A DNA stretch of 64,000 bases from Aquamicrobium sp. LC103 (lineage in GTDB: Bacteria; Pseudomonadota; Alphaproteobacteria; Rhizobiales; Rhizobiaceae). Location: NCBI RefSeq assembly GCF_001014615.2, contig NZ_LBCQ02000011.1, positions 208,082 to 272,081 of the forward strand, written 5' to 3'. The translations under genes were made by a program, and so were the position numbers. Numbering within the stretch: position 1 is the stretch's first letter; the number at the start of each line of letters is the position of its first letter. Of this stretch, positions 26,113 to 34,383 are shown in pieces. The notes under the pieces are model-generated. The model searched no databases, had not been told where the DNA came from, and saw nothing but the letters and a program-made list of their open reading frames with translations.

Positions 26113-27309
26113 TCATTCCTGGTCGGGTGCGCGGTCGGGCGGCCGTGTCTCGGCGGTGTTGGCGAGTTCGATCTCCCGTCTTTGTGCGTCGGTGAGATCC
26201 ACTTCGCGCAGCCATTCGCGCCAGATCGCGACCAGAAGCGCCATCAGGACCGGGCCGATGAAGAGGCCGAGGAAGCCCATCGTTTTCACGCCGCCGATCA
26301 GCCCGAAGAAGGTCGGAAGGAAGGGAAGCTTGATCGGACCGCCGACCAGTTTGGGGCGCAGCGTCTTGTCGACGATGAAGAGCTCGATGCTGCCCCAGGC
26401 GAACAGGGCGACGCCCGCGACCGGAGAGCCGCTCGCCACCAGATAGATCGAGACGAGCGTGAACGACAGCGGCGCACCGCCGGGAATCAGCGCCATGACG
26501 CCGGTCAAGACGCCGAGCGTGACGGGGGAGGGCACGCCGGCGACCCAGTAGGCGATGCCGAGCACGATGCCCTCGCCGATCGCGATCAGCGTCATGCCGG
26601 TGACCGTCGAGGAGATGGTGGCCGGCACGACGCGCGAGATGCGCTCCCATCGCGCCGGCAGGATGCGCTCGCCCAGCCGGTCGACCTGGCCGGCGAAATA
26701 CTCGCCGTCGCGATAGACGAAGAACAGCGCGATAAGCATGAAGAGCAACGTGAGGAACAGGTCGAAGAGGCCGCCGCCGGCGGCGAGCACGCCGCGATAG
26801 ATGTTGCCGATATTGGCGCCGCTGACGATCTGGATCAGTTCGCCGATCGCGCCGGGATGGCCGATATATTTTTCCCATTGCTCGTCGAACCAGGGGCCGA
26901 CGCTGGGCAGGGCGACGATCCATTCGGGCGTCGGCGCCCCGACCCTGTTGGTCTCGACCGCCCAGTAGAACCATTCGCGTACCTCGTTGATCGTGTAGGT
27001 GATGGCGATCACCACCGGGACGATCAGGAAGATGAGGATGAGCAAGATGGCGAGCGTCGCCGCCACGGTCCTGTTGCCGCCGGTGTTGCGCTGCAGGTCG
27101 CGGTAGATCGGCCAGCTCGCGAACGCGATGACCAGCGCGGCGAGCACCGGAACCAGGAAGCCGTGGAAGAAATAGATGCCTGCGGCGGCGATGAGGACGA
27201 GCAGCCACCTCGCCGCCGAGAGGGGCGGGATCAATCCAATGCGAGACGGGGCGGAAGGGCCGAGCCATCGCGGCTCGTCTCTGGTTACGGATCGTTCGAT
27301 TTCGTTCAC
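26113..27309 (-). CDS. AI-2E family (PerM-like) permease
   Basis: A 398-residue inner-membrane protein of the AI-2E transporter/UPF0118 family. Paired N-terminal helices (LLVLIAAAGIYFFHGFLVPV, LVIAFASWPIYRDLQRN), a soluble middle region, then the conserved C-terminal core: TLGVLTGVMALIPGGAPLSF, LRPKLVGGPIKLPFLPTFFG and GVKTMGFLGLFIGPVLMALL. Members export small solutes or act as Na+/H+ antiporters; the autoinducer role is proven for few. The GTG at 27309 (MNEIERS) is chosen; in-frame TTG codons at 27369 and 27387 would add an N-terminal tail without membrane segments. Substrate unknown. Confidence 0.82.
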   Translation of the reverse strand: MNEIERSVTRDEPRWLGPSAPSRIGLIPPLSAARWLLVLIAAAGIYFFHGFLVPVLAALVIAFASWPIYRDLQRNTGGNRTVAATLAILLILIFLIVPVVIAITYTINEVREWFYWAVETNRVGAPTPEWIVALPSVGPWFDEQWEKYIGHPGAIGELIQIVSGANIGNIYRGVLAAGGGLFDLFLTLLFMLIALFFVYRDGEYFAGQVDRLGERILPARWERISRVVPATISSTVTGMTLIAIGEGIVLGIAYWVAGVPSPVTLGVLTGVMALIPGGAPLSFTLVSIYLVASGSPVAGVALFAWGSIELFIVDKTLRPKLVGGPIKLPFLPTFFGLIGGVKTMGFLGLFIGPVLMALLVAIWREWLREVDLTDAQRREIELANTAETRPPDRAPDQE

Positions 27310-27429
27310 GTGTCGGCTTCTCTGAGAATTCACTGAAGAACTTGTCGACCATGAAGCCGGCGGTTTCAAGGATTCCTTTTGTGACAAATGCGCTGGGCCC
27401 GGCTCGCGAAGTCGCGGCGGGCCCCTGGC

Positions 27430-28806
27430 TCAACCCGGCTTCAACTCGCCGAGCAGCGTGGGGATGAGCTCGGCGACGGTCGGATGGATGTGCACCGCGT
27501 GTTTCAGGGCCTTGAAGGGAACGTCGGCATAGATCATGTCGAGCACGCTGTGCACGGCCTCGTCGCCGCCCACGCCGAGGATCGCTGCGCCCAGCAGACG
27601 CTCGCTCGCCGTGTCGACCACCACCTTCATCAGGCCTTGCGCCTCGCCCTTCTCCACGGCCCGGCTGACGCGTGTCATCGGGCGCATGCCGACGAGGATC
27701 TCGCGTCCCGTTTCGCGCGCTTCCGCCTCGGTCATCCCGGCGCGGCCCAGCGGCGGGTCGATATAGAGGGCATAGGCGGGGTGGCGGTCGGAGACCTTGC
27801 GCGCGGCGCCGTCGAGCAGGTTTTCGGCGACGATCTCGTAATCATTGTAGGACGTATGTGTGAAGGCGCCGCGGCCGTTGCAGTCGCCCAGCGCCCAGAT
27901 GCCCGGCACGTTGGTGCGCAGCTCCTCGTTGGTCTCGACATAGCCATGCTTGTCGGTCGCGACGCCAGCCTTGTCCAGTTCCAGATCGTCCGTATTGGGC
28001 CGTCGGCCGATGGCAAGCAGCACGTGGCTGCCGATTACCTCCGGCGAACCTTCGCGGCAATCGACCTTGACGGCGACGCCTTCCTCGTGCGGCGCGAAGG
28101 CGATGCAATCGGCGCCGAGCCGCAGGCGGATGCCCTCGGTTTCCAGAATCTCGCGGATCGCGGAGGAAATGTCCTCGTCCTCGCGCTTGATCAGCCGATC
28201 GCCGCGCTCGACGATCGTCACCTCGCTGCCGAAGCGGCGAAACATCTGCGCGAATTCGAGTCCGACATAGCCGCCGCCGACCACGACGAGATGACGCGGG
28301 ACGGTGTCGAGCCGGAGGATCGAGGAATTGGTCAGATAGTCGATCCGGTCGATGCCGGGATAGTCGGGAATGAAGGCGCGGCCGCCGACGTTGAGGAAGA
28401 TGCGCGGCGCCGTCAGCCGCGTGTCGCCGACCACGAGTTCCGCCGGCGAGGCGAAACGGGCGTGGCCACGGATCAGCGTGCAATTGTCGGTGCCGCCGAG
28501 CCAGTCCTCGAGATTGCCGCGCGACCTGGCGGCGACGCCGTCCGCCCGCGTCTTCACCGCGGCCATGTCGACGTCGACCTGCGCTGCGATCTTGACGCCG
28601 TAATCCGCCGCGCGGCGCGCCATATGCGCGACATAGGCGCTGGCGACCATCGTCTTGGTGGGAGTGCAGCCGGTGTTGACACAGGTGCCGCCGACCAGCT
28701 TGCGCTCGACGATTGCCGTCTTCATGCCCGCCTGGGCAAGGCGGACGGCGAGCGACGGCCCGGCCTGGCCGGCACCGACGACGATGGCGTCGTAGGAGGC
28801 GGTCAT
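27430..28806 (-). CDS. Mercuric-reductase-like FAD/NAD(P)-dependent disulfide oxidoreductase
   Basis: A 458-residue flavoprotein of the pyridine nucleotide-disulfide oxidoreductase class I family. FAD-binding motif DAIVVGAGQAGPSLAVRLA at the N-terminus; redox-active cysteines in GGTCVNTGCTPTKT near residues 40-53; NAD(P) motif VVGGGYVGLEFAQMF; second FAD motif GIWALGDCNG; and the C-terminal interface His in HAVHIHPTVAELIP. The C-terminal Cys pair that binds Hg(II) in true MerA is absent (ends LLGELKPG) and no mer genes are near, so another electron acceptor is likely. The ATG overlaps the stop of the DUF4126 gene (ATGA). Confidence 0.88.
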   Translation of the reverse strand: MTASYDAIVVGAGQAGPSLAVRLAQAGMKTAIVERKLVGGTCVNTGCTPTKTMVASAYVAHMARRAADYGVKIAAQVDVDMAAVKTRADGVAARSRGNLEDWLGGTDNCTLIRGHARFASPAELVVGDTRLTAPRIFLNVGGRAFIPDYPGIDRIDYLTNSSILRLDTVPRHLVVVGGGYVGLEFAQMFRRFGSEVTIVERGDRLIKREDEDISSAIREILETEGIRLRLGADCIAFAPHEEGVAVKVDCREGSPEVIGSHVLLAIGRRPNTDDLELDKAGVATDKHGYVETNEELRTNVPGIWALGDCNGRGAFTHTSYNDYEIVAENLLDGAARKVSDRHPAYALYIDPPLGRAGMTEAEARETGREILVGMRPMTRVSRAVEKGEAQGLMKVVVDTASERLLGAAILGVGGDEAVHSVLDMIYADVPFKALKHAVHIHPTVAELIPTLLGELKPG

Positions 28807-29267
28807 TGCACCGCCGCCACGATGAGGAAGGCGCAGGCGATCGCCACCGCGTCCTCGATGAAGGCGGCTGGCCGGTCCTGGCCGAAGGCTTCGGCGAAAC
28901 GCTTGCGCGCTTCCGCCCCGCCGAGCGTGCCGACGATCGCGCCGACGACGCCGGCGATCAGCCCGCCGATCCATGCGCCCGAGGGCAGGGCGAGCGCGAG
29001 GCCCGAAAGCCCGCCGAGCACGATACGGGCGCCGAATTGCTGCGGCACCTTGCGGCTCGGCGTGGAGGGGAGCTGGTCGGTTATCAGCTCGACGATGGCG
29101 AGTATGGTGAAGATCGCGACCGCGATCCAGTGCCCCATGAAGGAGAGCCAGGTTCCGTCGAGGTTCAGCCAGCCGAGCCAGGCGGCCCAGCTGATCGCCG
29201 CAGCCGGCATCATCGCGCGCAGGCCGGCAACGACGCCGATGAGAAGGGAATAAAGCAGAACCGTCAT
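28803..29267 (-). CDS. DUF4126-type small membrane protein
   Basis: A 154-residue inner-membrane protein with four to five hydrophobic segments (TVLLYSLLIGVVAGLRAMMP, HWIAVAIFTILAIVELI, GLALALPSGAWIGGLIAGVV, EDAVAIACAFLIVAAVQ). The loop LITDQLPSTPSRKVPQQFGA matches the DUF4126 family, of unknown function. The ATG at 29267 is preceded by GGAGGGG, a strong ribosome binding site. Overlap with the following flavoprotein reductase by ATGA suggests the two act together, perhaps in membrane redox stress, which is inference. Confidence 0.8.
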   Translation of the reverse strand: MTVLLYSLLIGVVAGLRAMMPAAAISWAAWLGWLNLDGTWLSFMGHWIAVAIFTILAIVELITDQLPSTPSRKVPQQFGARIVLGGLSGLALALPSGAWIGGLIAGVVGAIVGTLGGAEARKRFAEAFGQDRPAAFIEDAVAIACAFLIVAAVQ

Positions 29268-29418
29268 CCCGGGCCCCTCCGTCGTGAAAGGCGAAACCAT
29301 CTCCGTCCGGTTCCGCCGCCGCGAGGCTAGCACAAAGTCGGGCGGCGGTCGCGGGGGTATCGCGGCGGCGATGCGGAACCCGCGGCGGAGGTGGCGGGCG
29401 TTGAAACGACGAAAGGCG

Positions 29419-30651
29419 CTACAGCCCCGCACGGGCGCTGCGGCCGGCCGGTGATCGATGGGAACCGCTGCCGATCCGGCGCCCCTTTGCGCCGGGACGG
29501 CCGAGCGCGATTCCGACGCCCACCATGCGCACGGCGTCCTCGGCGGCACGCGTCAGGAGCTTGCCGGCATTGCCGATCGCGTCCTCGAGCGTGCATGGCC
29601 GTTTCAGGATGCTGGCGAAGGCGTCGATGCCGTGCTCGAAATTGAGCCGCACGCCCTTGCCGATGGTGCCGGCAAGGGCGATCACCGGCAATCCGCGCGC
29701 CTTGGCGCGGCGCGCCACTTCCGCGGGAACCTTGCCGTAGGGCGTCTGGCCGTCGAGGCTTCCCTCCGCCGTGACCACCAGATCTGCGCGATCGATCAGT
29801 GTGTCGAGGTCGAGATATTGCATCACGATGTCGTAACGGGGGTGAAGGCGTCCCGACAGAAGGCCGAGCAGCGCCGCTCCGAGTCCGCCCGAAGCGCCGG
29901 CGCCGGGGGCGTTGCCGACCCGGATGCCGGTCGTCCGCTCGATCGCTCCCGCATAGGTCTCCATCGCCGCGGCGAGCTCCTCCACCTGGGCCGGTGTCGC
30001 GCCTTTCTGTGGAGCGAACACGCGGGCCACGCCTCTGGGACCGGTGAGCACGTTGTGCCAGTTGACGGCCGCGTCGATGCGGACCCGGGCAAGGCGAGGA
30101 TCGATGCCCGTCATGTCGATCGAAGCAAGACGTCCAAGCGCGGCGCCGCCGCGCGCGAGTGGCTGACCGTTCTCGTCCAGGAAGCGGACGCCGAGCGCCT
30201 GGGCCATGCCGGCACCGCCGTCGTTGATGCCGCTGTCGCCGCAGCCGAGCAGGATACGCTCGGCGCCGGCGTCGAGCGCGGCGCGGATCAATTCGCCGAC
30301 GCCGTAGCTCGTCGTCAGGCATGGATTGCGGCGATCGCGGGGGACGAGGCTCAGGCCCGCTGCTGCCGCCATCTCCAGGACGGCGGTGCGAACGGGTTGT
30401 CCGCCCATGAATCCGAAGAAGGAGCCGACCGGTTCTCCCACCGGGCCGGTGACGGACAAGTGGTGCAGCGTGCCGCCGGTCAGGTCCACGAGCGTTTTGG
30501 TGAAGCCCTCACCGCCGTCGATCATCGGCGCCTTGAGGATGTCGGCGCCCGGCATCGCCCGCAGGACCCCGGCGGCAATGCAGGTCGCCGCTTCCTCGGC
30601 GGTCAGGCTTTCCTTGAAGCCGGAGGGCGCGATCAGGATCGTCATCGACAT
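29419..30651 (-). CDS. glxK: Glycerate kinase (GlxK/GarK family)
   Basis: A 410-residue enzyme of the type-1 glycerate kinase family that phosphorylates D-glycerate with ATP, feeding glyoxylate or glycerate catabolism into glycolysis. Visible family blocks: ILIAPSGFKESLTAEEAA at the N-terminus, PMIDGGEGFTKTLVD, LLGCGDSGINDGGAGMAQAL (the nucleotide/substrate loop) and LVVTAEGSLDGQTPYGKVPA near the C-terminal domain. About 30 extra basic residues at the C-terminus are not part of the family core. GAAAGGAAAACGAA precedes the ATG. It follows the SLC13 transporter by 43 bp, likely one operon for import and phosphorylation of glycerate or a precursor. Confidence 0.9.
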   Translation of the reverse strand: MSMTILIAPSGFKESLTAEEAATCIAAGVLRAMPGADILKAPMIDGGEGFTKTLVDLTGGTLHHLSVTGPVGEPVGSFFGFMGGQPVRTAVLEMAAAAGLSLVPRDRRNPCLTTSYGVGELIRAALDAGAERILLGCGDSGINDGGAGMAQALGVRFLDENGQPLARGGAALGRLASIDMTGIDPRLARVRIDAAVNWHNVLTGPRGVARVFAPQKGATPAQVEELAAAMETYAGAIERTTGIRVGNAPGAGASGGLGAALLGLLSGRLHPRYDIVMQYLDLDTLIDRADLVVTAEGSLDGQTPYGKVPAEVARRAKARGLPVIALAGTIGKGVRLNFEHGIDAFASILKRPCTLEDAIGNAGKLLTRAAEDAVRMVGVGIALGRPGAKGRRIGSGSHRSPAGRSARAGL

Positions 30652-30694
30652 TTCGTTTTCCTTTCGAGGTCTATGGAAGGTTCTTGGGAGGTGT

Positions 30695-32155
30695 TCAGAG
30701 CGGCAGGCCGAGGTGCGGCCAGACGAACAGGGAGAAGAGGACGAGCGCCGCGATGAAGAGCGGCAGCAGGAAGGCGGCGAGCCGCAGAAGATCGGCTTGC
30801 GAGAAGGTCGGCGTCTCGCCGGAGCCGAACAGGACGACCGGCTTGGCCGAGACCATCAGCGTCTGGCAGAAGCCGCTGCCGACGGTGACGATGAAGATCA
30901 GCGTCGACGGGTCGGTGCCGAACGCGGCGAGCGGCAGGCCGATCGCCGGAATGAGCACGCTCGCCCGCGCGGTGCGCGACGTGATCAAGATGTGAGCGAG
31001 ACTGGAGATGAGGGCGGCGATCGCGGCGACAGCCCAGGGAGCCGGGGCCAGGCGACCGTCGAGCGCTGAAAGTGCCAGGCCGGCAAGGTGGTTCGCGGCG
31101 CCGGAAGTGAGCAGCGCCTCGCCTATCAAGAGCGTGGCCGCCAGGAAGAGAAGCAGGTTCCACTCCACGCCCTTGAGCGCTTCCTTGAGCGAGATCCCGG
31201 AAACGGGTTTCGAAGCTGCAAGCATGGCGGCTGTGAGGGCGACGACTGCCATGTTCTGGCCGTGGAGCGCGCTTGTCGCCCACAAAAGCACGGCCGCCCC
31301 CACGATCGCCAGCACGGCCGCTCCGTTGCCCGAACTGGAAGGAGGTCTGGCCGGCAGCGTGCCTAATGCGGCCCTGCGGTCCTCGGCGGAGAGGAACAGG
31401 AGCAGGATCAGGCCGCAGGCGAGGAAGCTGGTGACGAGCGCGAAGGGCGTGCCCAGAAGCGCCCAATGGGCGAAGCCGATTTCCGTCCCGCCAATCCGCT
31501 TCATGAAATCGGCGGCGATCAGGTGCGCGCCGGCCCCGGTCAGCGAAGCGCAGGCCGAAAGCAGGATGACCGAGGGAAACAGCAGTGCCAGCCCTCTGGT
31601 CACTCCCGGTCGGTCGATCGCGCCTGAAAGGCCGAGGAATACGGGCATGAGGATCGCCGCGCGCGCCGAGGTCGAAGGGATGACGAATGCGGTCAGGGCG
31701 ATGACGATCGTCGCGCTCCAGAACAGGCCGGATACCGTCCCGCATCGCGCCAGCACCGTGGTCGCGAGGCGCTCGGCGATGCCCGTCGTTCGCAAAACCG
31801 ATGCCATGACGAAAGCGGCGATCAACAGCCAGACGATTTCGTTGCCGAGCGTGGCGAAGAAGGCTTCCTCCTGGACCGCGCCCGAAACGACGAGGGCGAG
31901 CGCGCCGGCGAGCGCCACCGGCATGTCGGGCAGTTCGAGCACCACCCAGGCGACCAGGGCCCCGGCGAAGACGGAGAGCGACAATCGCCCTTCGATGGAC
32001 AAGCCGTCGAGGCCGTAGAGAATTGCGGGAATGCCGACGAGCAGGAGGAGCAGGCCTATGACCGGCCCCGGCGGCACCGGCGGGAGCGGCCACGCTCGCC
32101 GTTCTCCGGCGTCCTGGAGCTCGGCGGCTCTTGCCTGGGGTACGCTATGCAACAT
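30695..32155 (-). CDS. SLC13/DASS-family anion (dicarboxylate) symporter
   Basis: A 486-residue polytopic inner-membrane protein with about 12 hydrophobic segments. It shows the DASS repeats: TAFVIPSTSARAAILMPVFL, SLTGAGAHLIAADFM, AHILITSRTARASVLIPAI and the late QTLMVSAKPVVLF. Members import dicarboxylates, sulfate or glycerate-like acids with Na+. The ATG at 32155 is chosen because GGAAGG lies six bases upstream; the ATG at 32170 has its purine run directly adjacent. Located immediately upstream of glycerate kinase, so the substrate may be glycerate, tartronate or tartrate. Confidence 0.82.
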   Translation of the reverse strand: MLHSVPQARAAELQDAGERRAWPLPPVPPGPVIGLLLLLVGIPAILYGLDGLSIEGRLSLSVFAGALVAWVVLELPDMPVALAGALALVVSGAVQEEAFFATLGNEIVWLLIAAFVMASVLRTTGIAERLATTVLARCGTVSGLFWSATIVIALTAFVIPSTSARAAILMPVFLGLSGAIDRPGVTRGLALLFPSVILLSACASLTGAGAHLIAADFMKRIGGTEIGFAHWALLGTPFALVTSFLACGLILLLFLSAEDRRAALGTLPARPPSSSGNGAAVLAIVGAAVLLWATSALHGQNMAVVALTAAMLAASKPVSGISLKEALKGVEWNLLLFLAATLLIGEALLTSGAANHLAGLALSALDGRLAPAPWAVAAIAALISSLAHILITSRTARASVLIPAIGLPLAAFGTDPSTLIFIVTVGSGFCQTLMVSAKPVVLFGSGETPTFSQADLLRLAAFLLPLFIAALVLFSLFVWPHLGLPL

Positions 32156-32234
32156 GGAATCGCCTTCCATCTCCGGTTGAGATGGCCGGCTAACGGTTCG
32201 GGTCGCGGCCTATTCCAGTTCGTGTGACACTTTT

Positions 32235-32262
32235 TTGACGGAAAGGGTTCGACAGGTATCGC
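32235..32262 (+). promoter_or_regulatory. Sigma70-type promoter of a candidate small RNA
   Basis: TTGACG (32235-32240), a 16-bp spacer, and TATCGC (32257-32262) on the plus strand, pointing into a non-coding stretch that ends with a strong terminator. Transcription would start near 32269. Confidence 0.45.
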
Positions 32263-32268
32263 CACGCT

Positions 32269-32400
32269 GCCCGACTGCCGCAGCGGAAGGCGAAAGCGGT
32301 TGCCTCACCGGGTGGTTGCACCTATAAGGCTCGCAACCCCGGAGAGGGGGTGTCTCAGGCAATAGGCCCTGCCGCTTCCCCATAGGCGGCAGGGCTTTTT
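32269..32400 (+). ncRNA. Candidate trans-acting small RNA or leader RNA
   Basis: About 130 nt of plus-strand non-coding DNA lying between divergent minus-strand operons with no plus-strand gene after it. It has a promoter-like sequence upstream, three stem-loops (GGTTGC/GCAACC at 32314-32338; CCCC-GGAGA-GGGG; and a perfect 10-bp GC-rich terminator stem) and a terminal T run. It does not carry the SRP RNA, 6S or tmRNA hallmarks. Single-stranded stretches such as CTTCCCC in the terminator loop could pair with Shine-Dalgarno sequences. Function inferred only from architecture. Confidence 0.5.
32366..32400 (+). terminator. Rho-independent terminator of the candidate small RNA
   Basis: GCCCTGCCGC (32366-32375) pairs perfectly with GCGGCAGGGC (32386-32395) around a 10-nt loop, followed by TTTTT (32396-32400). 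Confidence 0.85.
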
Positions 32401-32430
32401 CTTGTCCGCTGCGGATGCGGGGTCCCGGGC

Positions 32431-32461
32431 AAAAAAAACGGCGGCACACCGGGTGCCGCCG
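32431..32461 (-). terminator. Rho-independent terminator of the TRAP transporter operon
   Basis: On the minus strand CGGCGGCA (32461-32454) pairs with TGCCGCCG (32446-32439), followed by a run of eight T (32438-32431). It lies 50 bp after the dctM stop. Confidence 0.88.
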
Positions 32462-32510
32462 CTGGGGGAATGGCGAGGGCCGCAACAGCTGGCGCCGCGA
32501 CCGCATTCTT

Positions 32511-33833
32511 CTATCGCAACAGGTTCACCAGAAAGTGCGACATCTCGGGCACTGCCGCGACGATGGCGAGCCCGATGATGCTGGTGATCAGGAACGGGAT
32601 CGCGCCTTGCGCGATGCGCTCCAGCGGCAGGCGGGTGATGTTGGCGGCAACGTAGAGATTGATGCCGACGGGCGGGGTGAAGAGCCCGATCGCCAGGTTG
32701 ATCATCACCAGAACACCGAACCAGACCGGGTCCCAGCCGAGCTCGCGCGCCACCGGCAGGAAGATCGGCAGCGAGATGAACATGATCGTGATGGCGTCCA
32801 TGAACATGCCGGCGATCAGCAGCACGATCATGATCACCAGAAGGATTACCCACTGGTTGTCGCTGAGCCCGAGCAGGATCGACGAATACTGCCCGATGAG
32901 GTCGTCCACGGTGACGACCCAGCCGAAGAGGCTGGCATAGGCGACGACCAGCATGACGACGGCCGATGATGCGCTGGCGTCGACGAGCGACTGATAGAGG
33001 CCGCTCAAGGTAAGCGTGCGGTAGATCAGGCCGCCGACGAAGAGTGCGTAGACGGTGGCGACGATGGCGGCCTCCGTGGGCGTGAAGGCGCCCGAATAAA
33101 TGCCGCCCAATATCACCACCGGCGTCATCAGGCCCCAGAAGGAATCGAGGAAGGAGCGCCACAGGCGCGGCCCGTAGGTGACCCCTTCATAGGGTGACGG
33201 CATCAGCCGCTCGACGCTCGGCGCGCCTTCCACCGCAGCTTCCTTCTTGGCGAAGGGAAGGGTGAGGAGCATGAGCACGCCGAGGAACAGGCCGGGGATC
33301 ACCGCGGCTATGAAGAGCTGCGAGATGGACGCTTCCGCGATGACGCCGTAGATGACGAGGCCGATCGATGGCGGAATGACGATCGACAGCGCCGCGCCCG
33401 TGCAGACCAGGCCCGCCGCATAGGCTTTCGAATAGCCGTCCTCGGTCATGCCCTTGATGATCAGCGGCCCGATGGCGGCCACGGAAGCCGGACCGGAGCC
33501 GCTGACCGCGCCCCAGAAAAGGCAGACCACCGTGCCGACGACGCCCATGCCGCCGGGCAGCGAGCCGATGAGGACGCGGAAGAAGCGGATCATCCGCTCG
33601 GCGATGCCGAGCGTGCCCATCAGCGTGCCGGCTAGGATGAAGAAGGGGATGGCGAGCAGCGAGAACTTCGCGATGCCGGTGGCGATGAGGTCGCCCGCGA
33701 GATCGAGCCCGAAGCCCAGCACCCACATCGCATAGATGGCGGACAGGCCGAGCGCGAAGGCGACGGGCAACCGCAGGAAAAGAAGCACGAAGAAAACGAT
33801 GACCATCTGCGTGCCGGCGCCGATCTCAAGCAT
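32511..33833 (-). CDS. dctM: TRAP transporter large permease (DctM)
   Basis: A 440-residue inner-membrane protein with about 12 helices, the ion-coupled translocation subunit of a tripartite ATP-independent periplasmic transporter. Family blocks: LAIPFFILAGTLMGTLGIAE, GTVVCLFWGAVSGSGPASVA, IVIPPSIGLVIYGVIAEAS, FTPTEAAIVATVYALFVGG and NLAIGLFTPPVGINLYVAAN. Its ATG at 33833 overlaps the dctQ stop by eight bases. A strong terminator follows. Substrate is set by DctP; the neighbouring catabolic operon suggests an organic acid. Confidence 0.95.
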   Translation of the reverse strand: MLEIGAGTQMVIVFFVLLFLRLPVAFALGLSAIYAMWVLGFGLDLAGDLIATGIAKFSLLAIPFFILAGTLMGTLGIAERMIRFFRVLIGSLPGGMGVVGTVVCLFWGAVSGSGPASVAAIGPLIIKGMTEDGYSKAYAAGLVCTGAALSIVIPPSIGLVIYGVIAEASISQLFIAAVIPGLFLGVLMLLTLPFAKKEAAVEGAPSVERLMPSPYEGVTYGPRLWRSFLDSFWGLMTPVVILGGIYSGAFTPTEAAIVATVYALFVGGLIYRTLTLSGLYQSLVDASASSAVVMLVVAYASLFGWVVTVDDLIGQYSSILLGLSDNQWVILLVIMIVLLIAGMFMDAITIMFISLPIFLPVARELGWDPVWFGVLVMINLAIGLFTPPVGINLYVAANITRLPLERIAQGAIPFLITSIIGLAIVAAVPEMSHFLVNLLR

Positions 33834-34311
33834 TGGCGGTCTCCTCGACATCGAGCTCGCGCCAGGTATGGCGGGCATATTGGACGTAGCGGACGATGAC
33901 GAAAGCGAAGCCCAGGGGCAGGCCGATGCTGTAGTACCAGGCCGGGATCTGCAGCGCGTAGGATCGTATGCCGCTCGACATCTGGTTGGCGGCGAGCTGC
34001 CAGCAGAACCAGGCCGAAAGCGCGAGCAGCAGGATCGCCAGCGCGCTCGAAAGCGCCAGTAGCACCTTGCGCGCCGGCGGCGGCAGGAGATCATAGATCA
34101 GCGTGACGGCGAGATGGTCGCCGGTGCGCGCCGCGATCGCCGCTCCGAATATGGTCAGGAGGAGAAAGCCGTTCGTCAGCAGTTCCTCCGACGAGGCGAG
34201 CGAATAATTGGTCAGGTAACGAATGACGACATTGACGAAGCCGAGAACCGTCATCGCGAGAAACAGGGCGGCGCAGATGATCTTCTCCGCGTCGCGAAGG
34301 ACGAATTGCAT
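33826..34311 (-). CDS. dctQ: TRAP transporter small permease (DctQ)
   Basis: A 161-residue membrane protein with four helices (KIICAALFLAMTVLGFVNVV, LLTNGFLLLTIFGAAIA, LLALSSALAILLLALSAWFC, YYSIGLPLGFAFVIVRYV). The motif VVIRYLTNYSLASSEELL and RTGDHLAVTLIYDLLP are characteristic of DctQ. It joins the large permease to make the membrane complex. It sits between dctP (73-bp gap) and dctM (overlapping). Confidence 0.93.
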   Translation of the reverse strand: MQFVLRDAEKIICAALFLAMTVLGFVNVVIRYLTNYSLASSEELLTNGFLLLTIFGAAIAARTGDHLAVTLIYDLLPPPARKVLLALSSALAILLLALSAWFCWQLAANQMSSGIRSYALQIPAWYYSIGLPLGFAFVIVRYVQYARHTWRELDVEETANA

Positions 34312-34383
34312 GTCGGCGACCCTCCCCTGGATCGGTCATTGTGGAAGGACCGGCAAGCCGGCCCTTCCACCAGCCACGCGGGC

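Noticed and set aside
27430..28806. Annotation as true mercuric reductase (merA).
   Set aside because: No N-terminal HMA domain, no C-terminal Cys pair and no mer genes nearby; only a family-level name is supported.
32269..32400. Possible signal recognition particle RNA or 6S RNA in the non-coding stretch beyond the TRAP operon.
   Set aside because: The conserved SRP core (GGTCAGG...GGAAGGAAGCAGCC) and the long 6S double-stranded arms are absent; kept as an unassigned small RNA.
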